Notes under the pieces: model-generated
Database searches by the model: none
Seen by the model: only the letters and a program-made list of their open reading frames with translations
What the model was told of the DNA's origin: nothing
Translations under genes and position numbers: made by a program
Shown: positions 51,696 to 59,936 of the stretch, piece by piece
How positions within the stretch are numbered: the stretch's first letter is position 1
Layout: the number at the start of each line of letters is the position of its first letter
From: Kineosporia succinea
GTDB taxonomy: Bacteria > Actinomycetota > Actinomycetes > Actinomycetales > Kineosporiaceae
NCBI RefSeq assembly: GCF_030811555.1
Contig: NZ_JAUSQZ010000001.1
Span: 992,001 to 1,056,000 of the forward strand
Reading direction: 5' to 3'
DNA length: 64,000 bases

Positions 51696-53172
51696 GACCC
51701 GCAACCACCACATCGGTGGGGAGAAGGTCGAGCCCGCGTCCGGCGCCTGGTTCGACAGCACCAACCCGGCCACCCGCGAGACCCTCTACTCGGCCGCGAG
51801 GGGCGACGCCGAGGACGTGAACAAGGCCGTGTCCGCGGCGAAACAGGCGTTCGAGAGCCCGGCCTGGCGCGACCTGACCCAGACCGGCCGCGGCCGTCTG
51901 CTGCGCCGCCTGGCCGAGCTGATCGCCGAGAACGCCGACGAGCTGGCCACCACCGAGAGCCTGGACAACGGCAAGCTGCTGCGCGAGATGCGCGGCCAGA
52001 TGACCGGTCTGCCGGAGTACTACCACTACTACTCCGGCCTGGCCGACAAGATCCAGGGCGACGTCATCCCGACGTCCGACCGCGCGGTGCTGAACTACAC
52101 GATGCGCGAACCGCTCGGCGTGGTCGGCGCGATCACCCCCTGGAACTCGCCTCTCACCCTGACCACCAGCAAGCTGGCGCCCGCCCTGTGTGCCGGCAAC
52201 ACCGTCGTCATCAAGCCCTCCGAGTACACCTCCGCGTCGGTGCTGCGCCTCGCGGAACTGGTGGACGAGGCCGGGTTCCCGGCCGGAGTCGTCAACGTGG
52301 TCACCGGTTTCGGGGCCGAGGCGGGCGCCGCGCTGGTCGATCACCCGGACATCGCGAAGATCTCGTTCACCGGCTCCACCGGCACCGGTTCACGCATCGC
52401 GTCCTCGGTCGCGTCCCGCTTCCTCGGCTCCACCCTCGAACTGGGTGGCAAGTCGCCGAACATCGTGTTCGAGGACGCCAACCTGCACAACGCCGCGATG
52501 GGCGTCGTGGCCGGTGTCTTCGCGGCCGCCGGGCAGACCTGCATCGCCGGCAGCCGGGTGTTCGCGCACCGCAGCGTCTACGAGGAGCTGCTCGAGCGGG
52601 TCTCCGCCCGCGCCGCGACCATCAAGATCGGTGACCCCCTCGCCGCCGAGACCGAGCTCGGGCCACTCGCTTTCGCCGACCAGCAGAACAAGGTCGCGGG
52701 GTACGTGGACCTCGGCCGTTCCGAGGGCGCACGGGTGCTCACCGGCGGCCACGCCACCGACGGCGGCGGCCTCGGCGGGTACTTCTACGAGCCCACCGTG
52801 CTGGTCGACGTGAACAACGGCATGCGCGTGGTGCAGGAGGAGATCTTCGGCCCGGTCGTCGCGATCATGCCCTTCGACACCGAGGACGAGGTGGTCGCCC
52901 TGGCGAACGACACCGAGTACGGTCTCGCGGCGGGCGTCTGGACGAAGGACCTGGGCCGCGCCCACCGGATGGCGAACCGCCTTCAGGCCGGGACGATCTG
53001 GGTGAACACCTACCGGGCCATGTCCCCGATGTCACCGCGCCAGGGCTTCAAGAACAGCGGCGTGGGCGTGGAGCACGGCCAGGAGACCATCAAGGAGTAC
53101 ACGCAGCTCAAGAGCGTCTGGGTCAACACCAGCGACGCCCCCGTGGCCGACCCGTTCGTGCTGAGGAGCTGA
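51688..53172 (+). CDS. Aldehyde dehydrogenase family protein (possible TgnC-type)
   Basis: 494 residues, full length. Key segments are VGAITPWNSPL, NTVVIKPSEYTS, VVTGFGAEAGAALV, ISFTGSTGTGS, LELGGKSPNIVF (general base Glu, about residue 250), AGQTCIAGSR (nucleophile Cys, about 283) and EEIFGPVVAIM. Aldehyde dehydrogenases oxidise aldehydes with NAD(P). In the trigonelline pathway TgnC oxidises a hydroxybutyrolactone hemiacetal, and a second ALDH (TgnE) oxidises succinate semialdehyde. Only one ALDH is seen here. The ATG follows GGAGGAG. Confidence 0.92.
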   Translation: MSETRNHHIGGEKVEPASGAWFDSTNPATRETLYSAARGDAEDVNKAVSAAKQAFESPAWRDLTQTGRGRLLRRLAELIAENADELATTESLDNGKLLREMRGQMTGLPEYYHYYSGLADKIQGDVIPTSDRAVLNYTMREPLGVVGAITPWNSPLTLTTSKLAPALCAGNTVVIKPSEYTSASVLRLAELVDEAGFPAGVVNVVTGFGAEAGAALVDHPDIAKISFTGSTGTGSRIASSVASRFLGSTLELGGKSPNIVFEDANLHNAAMGVVAGVFAAAGQTCIAGSRVFAHRSVYEELLERVSARAATIKIGDPLAAETELGPLAFADQQNKVAGYVDLGRSEGARVLTGGHATDGGGLGGYFYEPTVLVDVNNGMRVVQEEIFGPVVAIMPFDTEDEVVALANDTEYGLAAGVWTKDLGRAHRMANRLQAGTIWVNTYRAMSPMSPRQGFKNSGVGVEHGQETIKEYTQLKSVWVNTSDAPVADPFVLRS

Positions 53173-53173
53173 G

Positions 53174-53380
53174 ATGCCCCTCGTGGACGTCACGATCACC
53201 CAGGGCCGCTCCCCCGAGCAGTTGCGCGCCCTGATCCACCGGCTGCACGCAGCCGTTGTCGAAACCGTCGACGCCAAGCCGGAGTTCGTGCGCGTCATCG
53301 TGCGCGAGGTGCCCCGCACGCACTGGGCCACCGGCGACGTCACCGTCGAGGAAATGCTAGAAAAGAAGGAGTCACGATGA
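53174..53380 (+). CDS. 4-oxalocrotonate tautomerase-family protein
   Basis: 68 residues. The mature protein would begin with the catalytic Pro (MPLVDVTITQGRS), followed by the usual LIHRLHAAVVETVDAKPEFVRVIVREVP segments and W, R and other ring residues. The family catalyses proton shifts and cis-trans isomerisation of unsaturated acids. It may isomerise an unsaturated ring-cleavage product. The start lies 1 base after the ALDH stop (GAGGAG upstream) and overlaps the monooxygenase gene by 4 bases. Confidence 0.88.
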   Translation: MPLVDVTITQGRSPEQLRALIHRLHAAVVETVDAKPEFVRVIVREVPRTHWATGDVTVEEMLEKKESR

Positions 53381-54423
53381 GGTTCTCTCTCTTCGTCCAC
53401 ATGGAGCGCTGGGACGACAAGGTCAGTCACCGTGAGCTCTTCGAGAACCTGACCGAGCTGACGCTCATGGCCGAGGCCGGCGGCTTCGGCACGGTCTGGA
53501 TCGGCGAGCACCACGCGATGGAATACACCATCTCGCCCAGCCCGATGCCGACGCTGGCCTACCTGGCCGCCCGCACCACCAAGATCCGCCTGGGCGCGGG
53601 CACCATCATCGCGCCGTTCTGGAACCCGATCCGCGCCGCCGGTGAGTGCGCGCTGCTCGACGTCATCAGCAACGGGCGCATGGAGGTCGGCCTGGCCCGC
53701 GGCGCCTACCAGTTCGAGTTCGACCGACTGGCCGGTGGTCTGCCCGCGACCGACGGCGGCAAGCACCTGCGCGAGCTGGTGCCCGCGGTGCGTGCGCTCT
53801 GGCAGGGCGACTACGCGCACGACGGCGAGATCTGGCAGTTCCCCACCTCGACCTCGGTGCCCAAGCCGATCCAGCAGCCCACCCCGCCGATGTGGATCGC
53901 CGCCCGCGACCCCGCGTCCCACGACTTCGCCGTGGCCAACGGCTGCAACGTCATGGTGACGCCGCTGATGAAGGGCGACGAGGAGGTCGAGAGCCTGGTC
54001 GACAAGTTCGAGACCGCGATCGCCGCGCACCCCGAGGTCACCGAGCGCCCGCAGATCATGGTGCTGCGCCACACCCACGTGCACGACGAGAGCGACCCGG
54101 AGGGCTGGAAGCCGGCCGCCGCCGCGATCAACCAGTACTACCGCAGCTTTGACGCCTGGTTCGGCAACAAGAGCACCCCGGACGACGGCTTCCTCGAGCC
54201 CAGCCCGGAGTCGAAGTTCGCCGAGCGTCCCGACTTCGAGCTCGACTCGCTGCACCGCACCGCCATGATCGGCACCCCGGCCGAGGTGATCGAGCGGCTC
54301 AAGCACTACCAGGCGCTCGGCGTGGACGAGTTCAGCTTCTGGATCGACAACAGCATGTCGCACGAGGAGAAGCGCGACTCACTGGCCCGCTTCATCGAGC
54401 ACGTGGTGCCGGCCTTCAGCTGA
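53377..54423 (+). CDS. LLM-class flavin-dependent monooxygenase (possible TgnA-type)
   Basis: 348 residues. Luciferase-like monooxygenase fold: RFSLFVHMERWDD, FGTVWIGEHHAMEY, RLGAGTIIAPFWNPIRAAGECALLDVISNGRMEVGLARGAYQFEF as linked pieces, and PPMWIAARDP. The N-terminus (RFSLFVHMER) is close to what I recall of TgnA, the oxygenase that opens the pyridinium ring of trigonelline; this is memory of a family, not an alignment. Its reductase partner is probably the flavin reductase of the divergent operon. The ATG follows AAGGAG. A bidirectional hairpin follows the stop. Confidence 0.88.
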   Translation: MRFSLFVHMERWDDKVSHRELFENLTELTLMAEAGGFGTVWIGEHHAMEYTISPSPMPTLAYLAARTTKIRLGAGTIIAPFWNPIRAAGECALLDVISNGRMEVGLARGAYQFEFDRLAGGLPATDGGKHLRELVPAVRALWQGDYAHDGEIWQFPTSTSVPKPIQQPTPPMWIAARDPASHDFAVANGCNVMVTPLMKGDEEVESLVDKFETAIAAHPEVTERPQIMVLRHTHVHDESDPEGWKPAAAAINQYYRSFDAWFGNKSTPDDGFLEPSPESKFAERPDFELDSLHRTAMIGTPAEVIERLKHYQALGVDEFSFWIDNSMSHEEKRDSLARFIEHVVPAFS

Positions 54424-54432
54424 CCGCCGTAC

Positions 54433-54466
54433 GCTCCTGGCTCGTCACACCTCGCGAGCCAGGAGC
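54433..54466. terminator. Bidirectional terminator hairpin after the monooxygenase gene
   Basis: GCTCCTGGCTCG (54433-54444) and CGAGCCAGGAGC (54455-54466) make a perfect 12-bp stem with a 10-base loop. The right arm lies in the last codons of the convergent kinase gene. Confidence 0.65.
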
Positions 54467-55332
54467 GCTGCTCCGATCACCGGGCTGTGCAATGGTTTCC
54501 GCAGATCGAACCCGTCGCCCAGGTGACGGGTAAAAGCGTCCACGACCTCGGCGGCCGAGAACACCCCGCCCGAGTAGGACACCGGAACCGCCTCGTCGAC
54601 GGCGAATCCCAGCCGCCGCCGGCCCACCTGCACCAGCAGCGCCAGTTCGGCCCCGGCGGTCTCCAAGAGTCCTTGAGCCCCTGGATCCCCGGCCCGTGCC
54701 GCCTCCACCACCACGCGCGACAACGCCGCGACCGGCGTACGGTCCCGCCCCCAGCGGTTGATCACCACGTCGACCAGGTCGAGATCACCCGCCAGGCTCA
54801 GGTGTTCGCGCAGCAGCCCGAGCAGTGGCCCCTCCGGAACGCGTCCGTCGCTCATCCGGGAGAACAGGCGCAGCCCCTCGACCCCGAGCCAGTGGCCGGA
54901 CCCCTCGTCGCCGAACCCCTCGCCCCAGCCCCCGACCCGCAGCCCGGTGCCGTTCCGGCGGCCGTACGCGATCGAGCCGGTGCCGCTGACCACGTTGATG
55001 CCGTCGGCGCCGCCGAGTGATCCGGCCCAGCCACAGACCGAGTCGTTGTCGCAGCGGTACCGGTCGTGGCCGAGCAACCGGGCCGGCAGGGCGTCGAGCA
55101 GGGGCACTTCGGCACTGATCTCGCCGTATCCGGGGAACCCGAAGAAGGCGGCGTCGACCTCACCCGCCCCCAGCTCCTTCAGCGCCGAGGCCAGGATCTC
55201 CTCCACCTGTGCCACGTGACCCGGCCGGTAGATGCTCATCGTCTCGAGGGAGGCCAGCACCGCGCCGTTCTCATCGGTCAGGCACAGAGCCGTCTTGGTG
55301 CCGCCGCCGTCCACTCCCAGAAAGATCGTCAA
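54445..55332 (-). CDS. N-acetylglucosamine kinase-like (BadF/BadG family) sugar kinase
   Basis: 295 residues. ASKHA fold: FLGVDGGGTKTALCLTDENG (phosphate 1), INVVSGTGSIAYG (phosphate 2) and the adenosine segment VSYSGGVFSA. GWGEGFGDEGSGHWLGVEGL is the family signature of GlcNAc kinases. It phosphorylates an amino sugar or hexose after import. It is the last gene of the minus-strand sugar operon; the ATG overlaps the GH4 stop (ATGA). Confidence 0.85.
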   Translation of the reverse strand: MTIFLGVDGGGTKTALCLTDENGAVLASLETMSIYRPGHVAQVEEILASALKELGAGEVDAAFFGFPGYGEISAEVPLLDALPARLLGHDRYRCDNDSVCGWAGSLGGADGINVVSGTGSIAYGRRNGTGLRVGGWGEGFGDEGSGHWLGVEGLRLFSRMSDGRVPEGPLLGLLREHLSLAGDLDLVDVVINRWGRDRTPVAALSRVVVEAARAGDPGAQGLLETAGAELALLVQVGRRRLGFAVDEAVPVSYSGGVFSAAEVVDAFTRHLGDGFDLRKPLHSPVIGAALLAREV

Positions 55333-56663
55333 GCCCGGAACCTGTCCATCGTCGAACCGTGTGCCACGCAGGCATCATCCAGGATCGACGTGGCCACGGC
55401 CAGTCCCGGTACCAGCGGATCGAGCACCAGCGCCTGCAGCGCCAGTTCGCGGGAACCGGTCAGCGCGGCCTGCACGGTGATCTCCTGCTGCTGGGCGCGG
55501 GCAGTGAGCACGGCGGCGATCGCCGACGGCAGCGCGCCGACACCGAGCCCGGTGACGCCCGAAGCCCCGACGACCGCGGGGATCTCGACCACGGCCTCGG
55601 CCGGAAGGTTCGGGATCTTGCCCTGGTTGGGCACGTTCACGGCCAGCTCCACGTGCTCGCGCCCGGTGACCACCGCCGCGCAGATGTCGACGAGACGCTC
55701 GGCCTCCCCGTCGTCCACCGGCGCCAGTGGTTCGGTGCCGTCGGCCTGCGCGTGCAGCCGGTCCCAGAGGTCGCTCTTCTCGTCGATGTAGCGGATCGTG
55801 TCGTCGCGCCCACCCTGCAGTCCCCACGGCAGCTCGGAGCTGTCGGCGCCGCGCAGGTAGTGCCCGAAGAACTCGGACACGTGCCGGTCGCCGGGAGCCG
55901 GGTAGAGCCCGAACGTCGCGAGAAGGTCGGCGGAGACCGGCAGATGCACCCCCTCCTCGTTCGTCGACGGCGCGTCCGCACCACCCGCACGCTCCGAAAC
56001 CGCCCGCCTCAGCAGCGGATACAGATCCTCGGCGCCGTACCGCAGGTCGAGCAGCCAGCACAGGTGGTTGAGCCCGGCGAAGGTCGCACCGATCTCCCGG
56101 GCCGGGATGCCCAGGTCCGCCGCGATCTTCGACAGCGTGTGCATGGTGCCGTGGCACAGCCCGATCGCGTCGACCGGCGCCGTGCTGGTGATGGCCCGGA
56201 CGTTGGCGGTCAGCGGATTGGTGTAGTTGACGAAGAGCGCGCCCGGCGCCAGCTCGGCGACGTCCTGGGCAACCGCGGAGAGCTCCGGCACATGACGCAG
56301 CGCCCGCAGCACACCACCCGGCCCGACGCTGTCACCCACGGTCTGCACGATGCCGTACCGCTCGGGCACTTCCAGGTCGTGGCGCCAGCCGTCGGCCCCA
56401 CCCACCGCGATGGTCGTCGTCACGAACCGTGCGCCCGCTAGTGCTTCGCGCCGGTCGGTGTGCGGGACGAAGGTCAGATCGGCCCCCTTCTCGGCTGCGA
56501 TGCGCCGTCCGACCCGGGCCATCGTCTCCGCCGCGTCTTCCACCAGGTCGACGAGATGCACCGTCCAGCCGTCGAACACCCGGTTGTCGGCCAGGTCGTT
56601 CATCAGCCCGGGCGTGAACACCGTGCTCCCGGCACCGATCAGGACGATGGAATTCTCACTCAT
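55329..56663 (-). CDS. Glycoside hydrolase family 4
   Basis: 444 residues. NAD-dependent GH4: N-terminal Rossmann motif IVLIGAGSTVFTPGLMND, FVNYTNPLTANVRAI, IGLCHGTMHTLSKIA (metal-binding Cys-His) and FAGLNHLCWLLDLRYG. The family cleaves alpha- or beta-glycosides, often phosphorylated, by an oxidation-elimination mechanism. The next gene, a kinase, could act on the products. I chose the ATG at 56661-56663 because AAAGGTG precedes it. It overlaps the kinase start. Confidence 0.92.
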   Translation of the reverse strand: MSENSIVLIGAGSTVFTPGLMNDLADNRVFDGWTVHLVDLVEDAAETMARVGRRIAAEKGADLTFVPHTDRREALAGARFVTTTIAVGGADGWRHDLEVPERYGIVQTVGDSVGPGGVLRALRHVPELSAVAQDVAELAPGALFVNYTNPLTANVRAITSTAPVDAIGLCHGTMHTLSKIAADLGIPAREIGATFAGLNHLCWLLDLRYGAEDLYPLLRRAVSERAGGADAPSTNEEGVHLPVSADLLATFGLYPAPGDRHVSEFFGHYLRGADSSELPWGLQGGRDDTIRYIDEKSDLWDRLHAQADGTEPLAPVDDGEAERLVDICAAVVTGREHVELAVNVPNQGKIPNLPAEAVVEIPAVVGASGVTGLGVGALPSAIAAVLTARAQQQEITVQAALTGSRELALQALVLDPLVPGLAVATSILDDACVAHGSTMDRFRA

Positions 56664-56673
56664 GGAACACCTT

Positions 56674-57495
56674 TCAGCGTGTACTACCGGCCAGCAGACC
56701 ATCGACGATGTAGCGGTTGAACACGAGTGCGAGACCGACCGGCACCACGATGGCCAGCACCCCGGCCGCGTCGAGCAGTGTCACCGGCACCACGTGCCGC
56801 CCCTGGAGTCCGGCGATCACGACGGTGAGCGGCTGCGTGGAGAGGTCACTGGACAGCACCAGCGGGAAGAGGAACTGCGCCCAGGCGAACAGGAAGGTGA
56901 TGAGGGCCGTGGAGATGATGCCCGGCCGGGCCAGCGGGAGCACGACGTGCCGGAGCACCTGCAGCCGGCTCGCCCCGTCGACGGTCGCCGCCTCCTCCAG
57001 GCTGATCGGCAGGCTCGAGAAGTAGTTGTGCAGCACCCAGGTGGCCAGCGGCAGGAAGCCGGAGACGTAGACCAGCACGATCCCGGTGTAGGTGTTCACC
57101 AGTGAGAACTGGCTCATGATGCGGTAGAGCGGAATCAGCGTGGTGTAGGCGGGCAGGCTCATGGTGGCGAGAATCGTGTAGAACAGCACCTTCCGGCCCG
57201 GGAAGGTCATGCGGGCGAACGCGTACGCGGCCAGTGTCGCCAGCACCACCGTGACGATCGTGGCCGCACCGCACTCGATCACGATGTTCCAGGCCGAACG
57301 CTTGATCTGGGAGGCGATCTCGCTGTCGCCGAGCAGGGCCCGGTAGTTGTCGAGCGTCGGGCTCAGCGGGAAGAACTGCACCGGGGTCGACCGGGCGTCG
57401 CTCTCGGTCTGCAGGCTGGTGCGCACGGCCCAGTAGATCGGCACGACCGACCAGAGCACGAGCCCGGCCAGCCCGATGCGGCGCAGAGGACTCAC
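56674..57495 (-). CDS. Sugar ABC transporter permease, MalG type
   Basis: 273 residues with six predicted membrane segments. The EAA loop is SLEEAATVDGASRLQVLRHVVLPLARPGI. The start is a GTG overlapping the upstream permease stop (GTGA). Longer upstream reading is antisense to that gene. It is one half of the membrane channel for the sugar imported by the lipoprotein at 58403-59728. No ATPase gene is encoded in this operon, so a shared MsiK-type ATPase elsewhere in the genome is likely. Confidence 0.92.
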   Translation of the reverse strand: MSPLRRIGLAGLVLWSVVPIYWAVRTSLQTESDARSTPVQFFPLSPTLDNYRALLGDSEIASQIKRSAWNIVIECGAATIVTVVLATLAAYAFARMTFPGRKVLFYTILATMSLPAYTTLIPLYRIMSQFSLVNTYTGIVLVYVSGFLPLATWVLHNYFSSLPISLEEAATVDGASRLQVLRHVVLPLARPGIISTALITFLFAWAQFLFPLVLSSDLSTQPLTVVIAGLQGRHVVPVTLLDAAGVLAIVVPVGLALVFNRYIVDGLLAGSTR

Positions 57496-58406
57496 AGCTC
57501 CACCCTCCGGTAGACGAGGCGCACCACGGCCACCGAGACCAGCAGCGTGGCCAGCGTGATGAGCAGGGTGAGGGCGTAACCGGCTCCGAAGTCGAGGTTC
57601 TGGAAGCTGATGAAGTAGGTCTGCATGGTCACCGACGCTCCCGTGGACGCGGCGCCGTTCAGCACGTAGGGCTGGTCGAACACGTTCAGCGTCGCGATGA
57701 CGGCCTGCACCATGGCGACGGCGATGCCGGGGCGCGCCAGCGGCAGGGTGATGCGGGCGAACGAGGCCCAGGGTCCGCAGCCGTCGAGCTGCGCCGCCTC
57801 GTACAGTTCCGCCGGTATCAGCTGTAGCGCAGCCAGTATCAGCAGCGCCGACAGCGGTGTGATCTGCCAGACCTGCACAACCTCGATGAGCGCCACCGTC
57901 AGCAGCCGGTCCTGCCCCAGCAGCAGCCCCCCGTCGGCACCGAAGAGCGACATCACCCCGCTGATCAGACCGGATCCGGGCTCGAAAATGCCCTGCCAGA
58001 GGATACCCTCGACCACCCCGGGCAGGGCCCAGGGCAGGATCATCACGGCGATCACCAGACTGCGTCCCCGGAACGGACGCTGCAGCAGCACTGCCGCGGT
58101 GATGCCCAGCACGGTCGAGAGCGTGACGCCGACCATGACGTAGAACACCGTGTTCGCCATGCTCGAGCGAACGGCCGCGTCCTGGAACAACTTCGAGAAG
58201 TTGCCCAGTCCCGCCCACCGCATCGGCGGGTCCAGCGCGTCCACAATGAAGAACGACTGCACCACAGCGAAAACCGCGGGCACCACCGCGAGCCCGATGA
58301 CGAAGAGGGTCACCGGGGTGACCATCAGATAGGGCAGAAAATCGAAACGCCGGCTTTTGGACGTCGTGGTCACCCCCGCCGGTCGGGTCAGCACCGGGGT
58401 GGTCAC
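57492..58406 (-). CDS. Sugar ABC transporter permease, MalF type
   Basis: 304 residues, six membrane segments. The EAA loop is LYEAAQLDGCGPWASFARITLPLARPGI. The N-terminal cytoplasmic tail is short (about 22 residues). It pairs with the MalG-type permease. The ATG overlaps the stop of the binding-protein gene. Confidence 0.92.
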   Translation of the reverse strand: MTTPVLTRPAGVTTTSKSRRFDFLPYLMVTPVTLFVIGLAVVPAVFAVVQSFFIVDALDPPMRWAGLGNFSKLFQDAAVRSSMANTVFYVMVGVTLSTVLGITAAVLLQRPFRGRSLVIAVMILPWALPGVVEGILWQGIFEPGSGLISGVMSLFGADGGLLLGQDRLLTVALIEVVQVWQITPLSALLILAALQLIPAELYEAAQLDGCGPWASFARITLPLARPGIAVAMVQAVIATLNVFDQPYVLNGAASTGASVTMQTYFISFQNLDFGAGYALTLLITLATLLVSVAVVRLVYRRVEL

Positions 58407-59728
58407 GATTTCGCCAGGTCCTGGGCGGTTTTCGCCATGGTCGCCACGGCCTGCTCGACGGTCATCGATCCCGTGGCCGCCGCGTGCAGGCTGGTGTAGA
58501 CCGCGTTCGAGAACTTCGGGTACCAGGTCGGGGCACCGCCCTCGAACACCGGCTTCGAGTTCTCCAGCATGGTCACGAGTTCCTCGCCGCCCGAGAGCTT
58601 TCCGGCGTCGACCATCTTGCTCACCGCGGACACGTGCGAGGGCAGCGGGTAGGCCGTGTAGATCTTGTCCGGCCCGTCCAGCCCGGCGAACGCCGACTGT
58701 GTCTCGACGCTGGTGAACCAGTCGATGAACTTGGCCGCCGCCTCGGGATACTTCGCCTGCTTGGGGATGCCCACCGCGTCCGGGTTGGACAGGTTCGCCA
58801 CCGGTCCGTCGACGCCCGGCGTCGGCAGGTACGCCACGTCACCCGCGACCTTCGACGACTCCTTCACGTCGTAGATCGTGTCGACGGTACCGCTGTAGTC
58901 GGAGAACGTGCTGGCCACCGAGCCCTGGGCCATGAGCGTCTGCTGCCCCTGGGAGTCGGTGACGTTGATGTTGCCCTTCGGCACCAGGCCTTCCTTCAGC
59001 GCGTCGACCATCCACTGCGCTGCCTTGTACCCGGCCGAGTCGGGGGTCGAGAATTGCGGGTTGCCCTGCGTGTCGAGCACCGTGCCACCGAACGCGGCCG
59101 TCGTCTCGTACCAGTAGGTGGACAGTCCCTCGGCCGCCGCGAACGGGATGTTGAGCGGATTCTCGGAGACCCCCTTGCCCTTCACCGTACGCAGGGCCTG
59201 CGTGTAATCATCGATGGTGGTGGGCATCTCGGTGACGCCGGCCTTCTCGAACAGGTCCTTGTTCACCGTCGTCACCATGAACGACGCGTCGTACGGCACC
59301 CCGACCACGTGCCCGTCGCTCGTGAACGACGCGAGCTGAGGCACGTCGTCCTTCATCGCCCCGGTGTCGACGAAGTCTTCCATCGGCTGGAACCAGCCGA
59401 GCTTGCCCAGCTGCCCCACCCGCGACCAGTCGACGTTCGTCGCGTCGGCGAAGTAGGTGTTGGCGGCGGCCGCGGCCGAGATCTTGGTCTGCAGGCTGTC
59501 CCAGTCGATGTTCACCCAGTTCACGGTGATGCCGGTGTCCTGGGTGAACTCGTCGAGCAGGGCCTGGGGCGGGGGCTCGGCGGCCAGCACCACGTTGATC
59601 GTCACGCCGCTGGTGCGGTCGGACGCGTCTTCGTTGCCCACACTCGGAGCACCGCAGGCCGCCAGGGCCAGGAGCATCGCCAGGCCCGGCACGACGGCTT
59701 TCCACTTGCTGCTTCTCGTCTTCGGCAT
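58403..59728 (-). CDS. ABC transporter sugar-binding lipoprotein
   Basis: 441 residues. A signal peptide with lipobox LALAAC (cysteine at residue 25) anchors it in the membrane. The mature part is a MalE-type solute-binding fold (TINVVLAAEPPPQALLDEFTQDTGITVNW, read as the start). It binds the sugar delivered to the two permeases. The ATG at 59726-59728 follows GGGAGAG. It is the first gene of the operon and lies opposite the DeoR regulator. Confidence 0.92.
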   Translation of the reverse strand: MPKTRSSKWKAVVPGLAMLLALAACGAPSVGNEDASDRTSGVTINVVLAAEPPPQALLDEFTQDTGITVNWVNIDWDSLQTKISAAAAANTYFADATNVDWSRVGQLGKLGWFQPMEDFVDTGAMKDDVPQLASFTSDGHVVGVPYDASFMVTTVNKDLFEKAGVTEMPTTIDDYTQALRTVKGKGVSENPLNIPFAAAEGLSTYWYETTAAFGGTVLDTQGNPQFSTPDSAGYKAAQWMVDALKEGLVPKGNINVTDSQGQQTLMAQGSVASTFSDYSGTVDTIYDVKESSKVAGDVAYLPTPGVDGPVANLSNPDAVGIPKQAKYPEAAAKFIDWFTSVETQSAFAGLDGPDKIYTAYPLPSHVSAVSKMVDAGKLSGGEELVTMLENSKPVFEGGAPTWYPKFSNAVYTSLHAAATGSMTVEQAVATMAKTAQDLAKS

Positions 59729-59936
59729 GACTCTCCCTGGAGATGACTGCGCGGAGAAGGGACTGCGCGGAAGTGAGCAAATATGAAGCTTTGACTGCGC
59801 ATTACTGCGCGAACGGTGATCTGAACCGTACGGTTTGCCGCGAAGCAGCGTCAATGACGGAATCGAACATTCCTGTTACGAGCAGTCAGCTGCGCAAATG
59901 CGCACTGCCCTGCACAGAATGGCTAGGGTGATCGGC
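59729..59936. promoter_or_regulatory. Divergent operator region of the sugar operon
   Basis: 208 bases with ACTGCGC direct repeats: 59745-59754, 59761-59770, 59793-59800 and 59804-59810. TGCGCAAATGCGCA (59891-59904) is an inverted repeat at the -35 position of the DeoR promoter. These are likely binding sites of the neighbouring DeoR-family regulator. Confidence 0.55.
59924..59929 (+). promoter_or_regulatory. -10 element of leaderless DeoR gene
   Basis: TAGGGT, seven bases, then GTG at 59937. The inverted repeat TGCGCAAATGCGCA lies just upstream and would block the polymerase. Confidence 0.45.
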
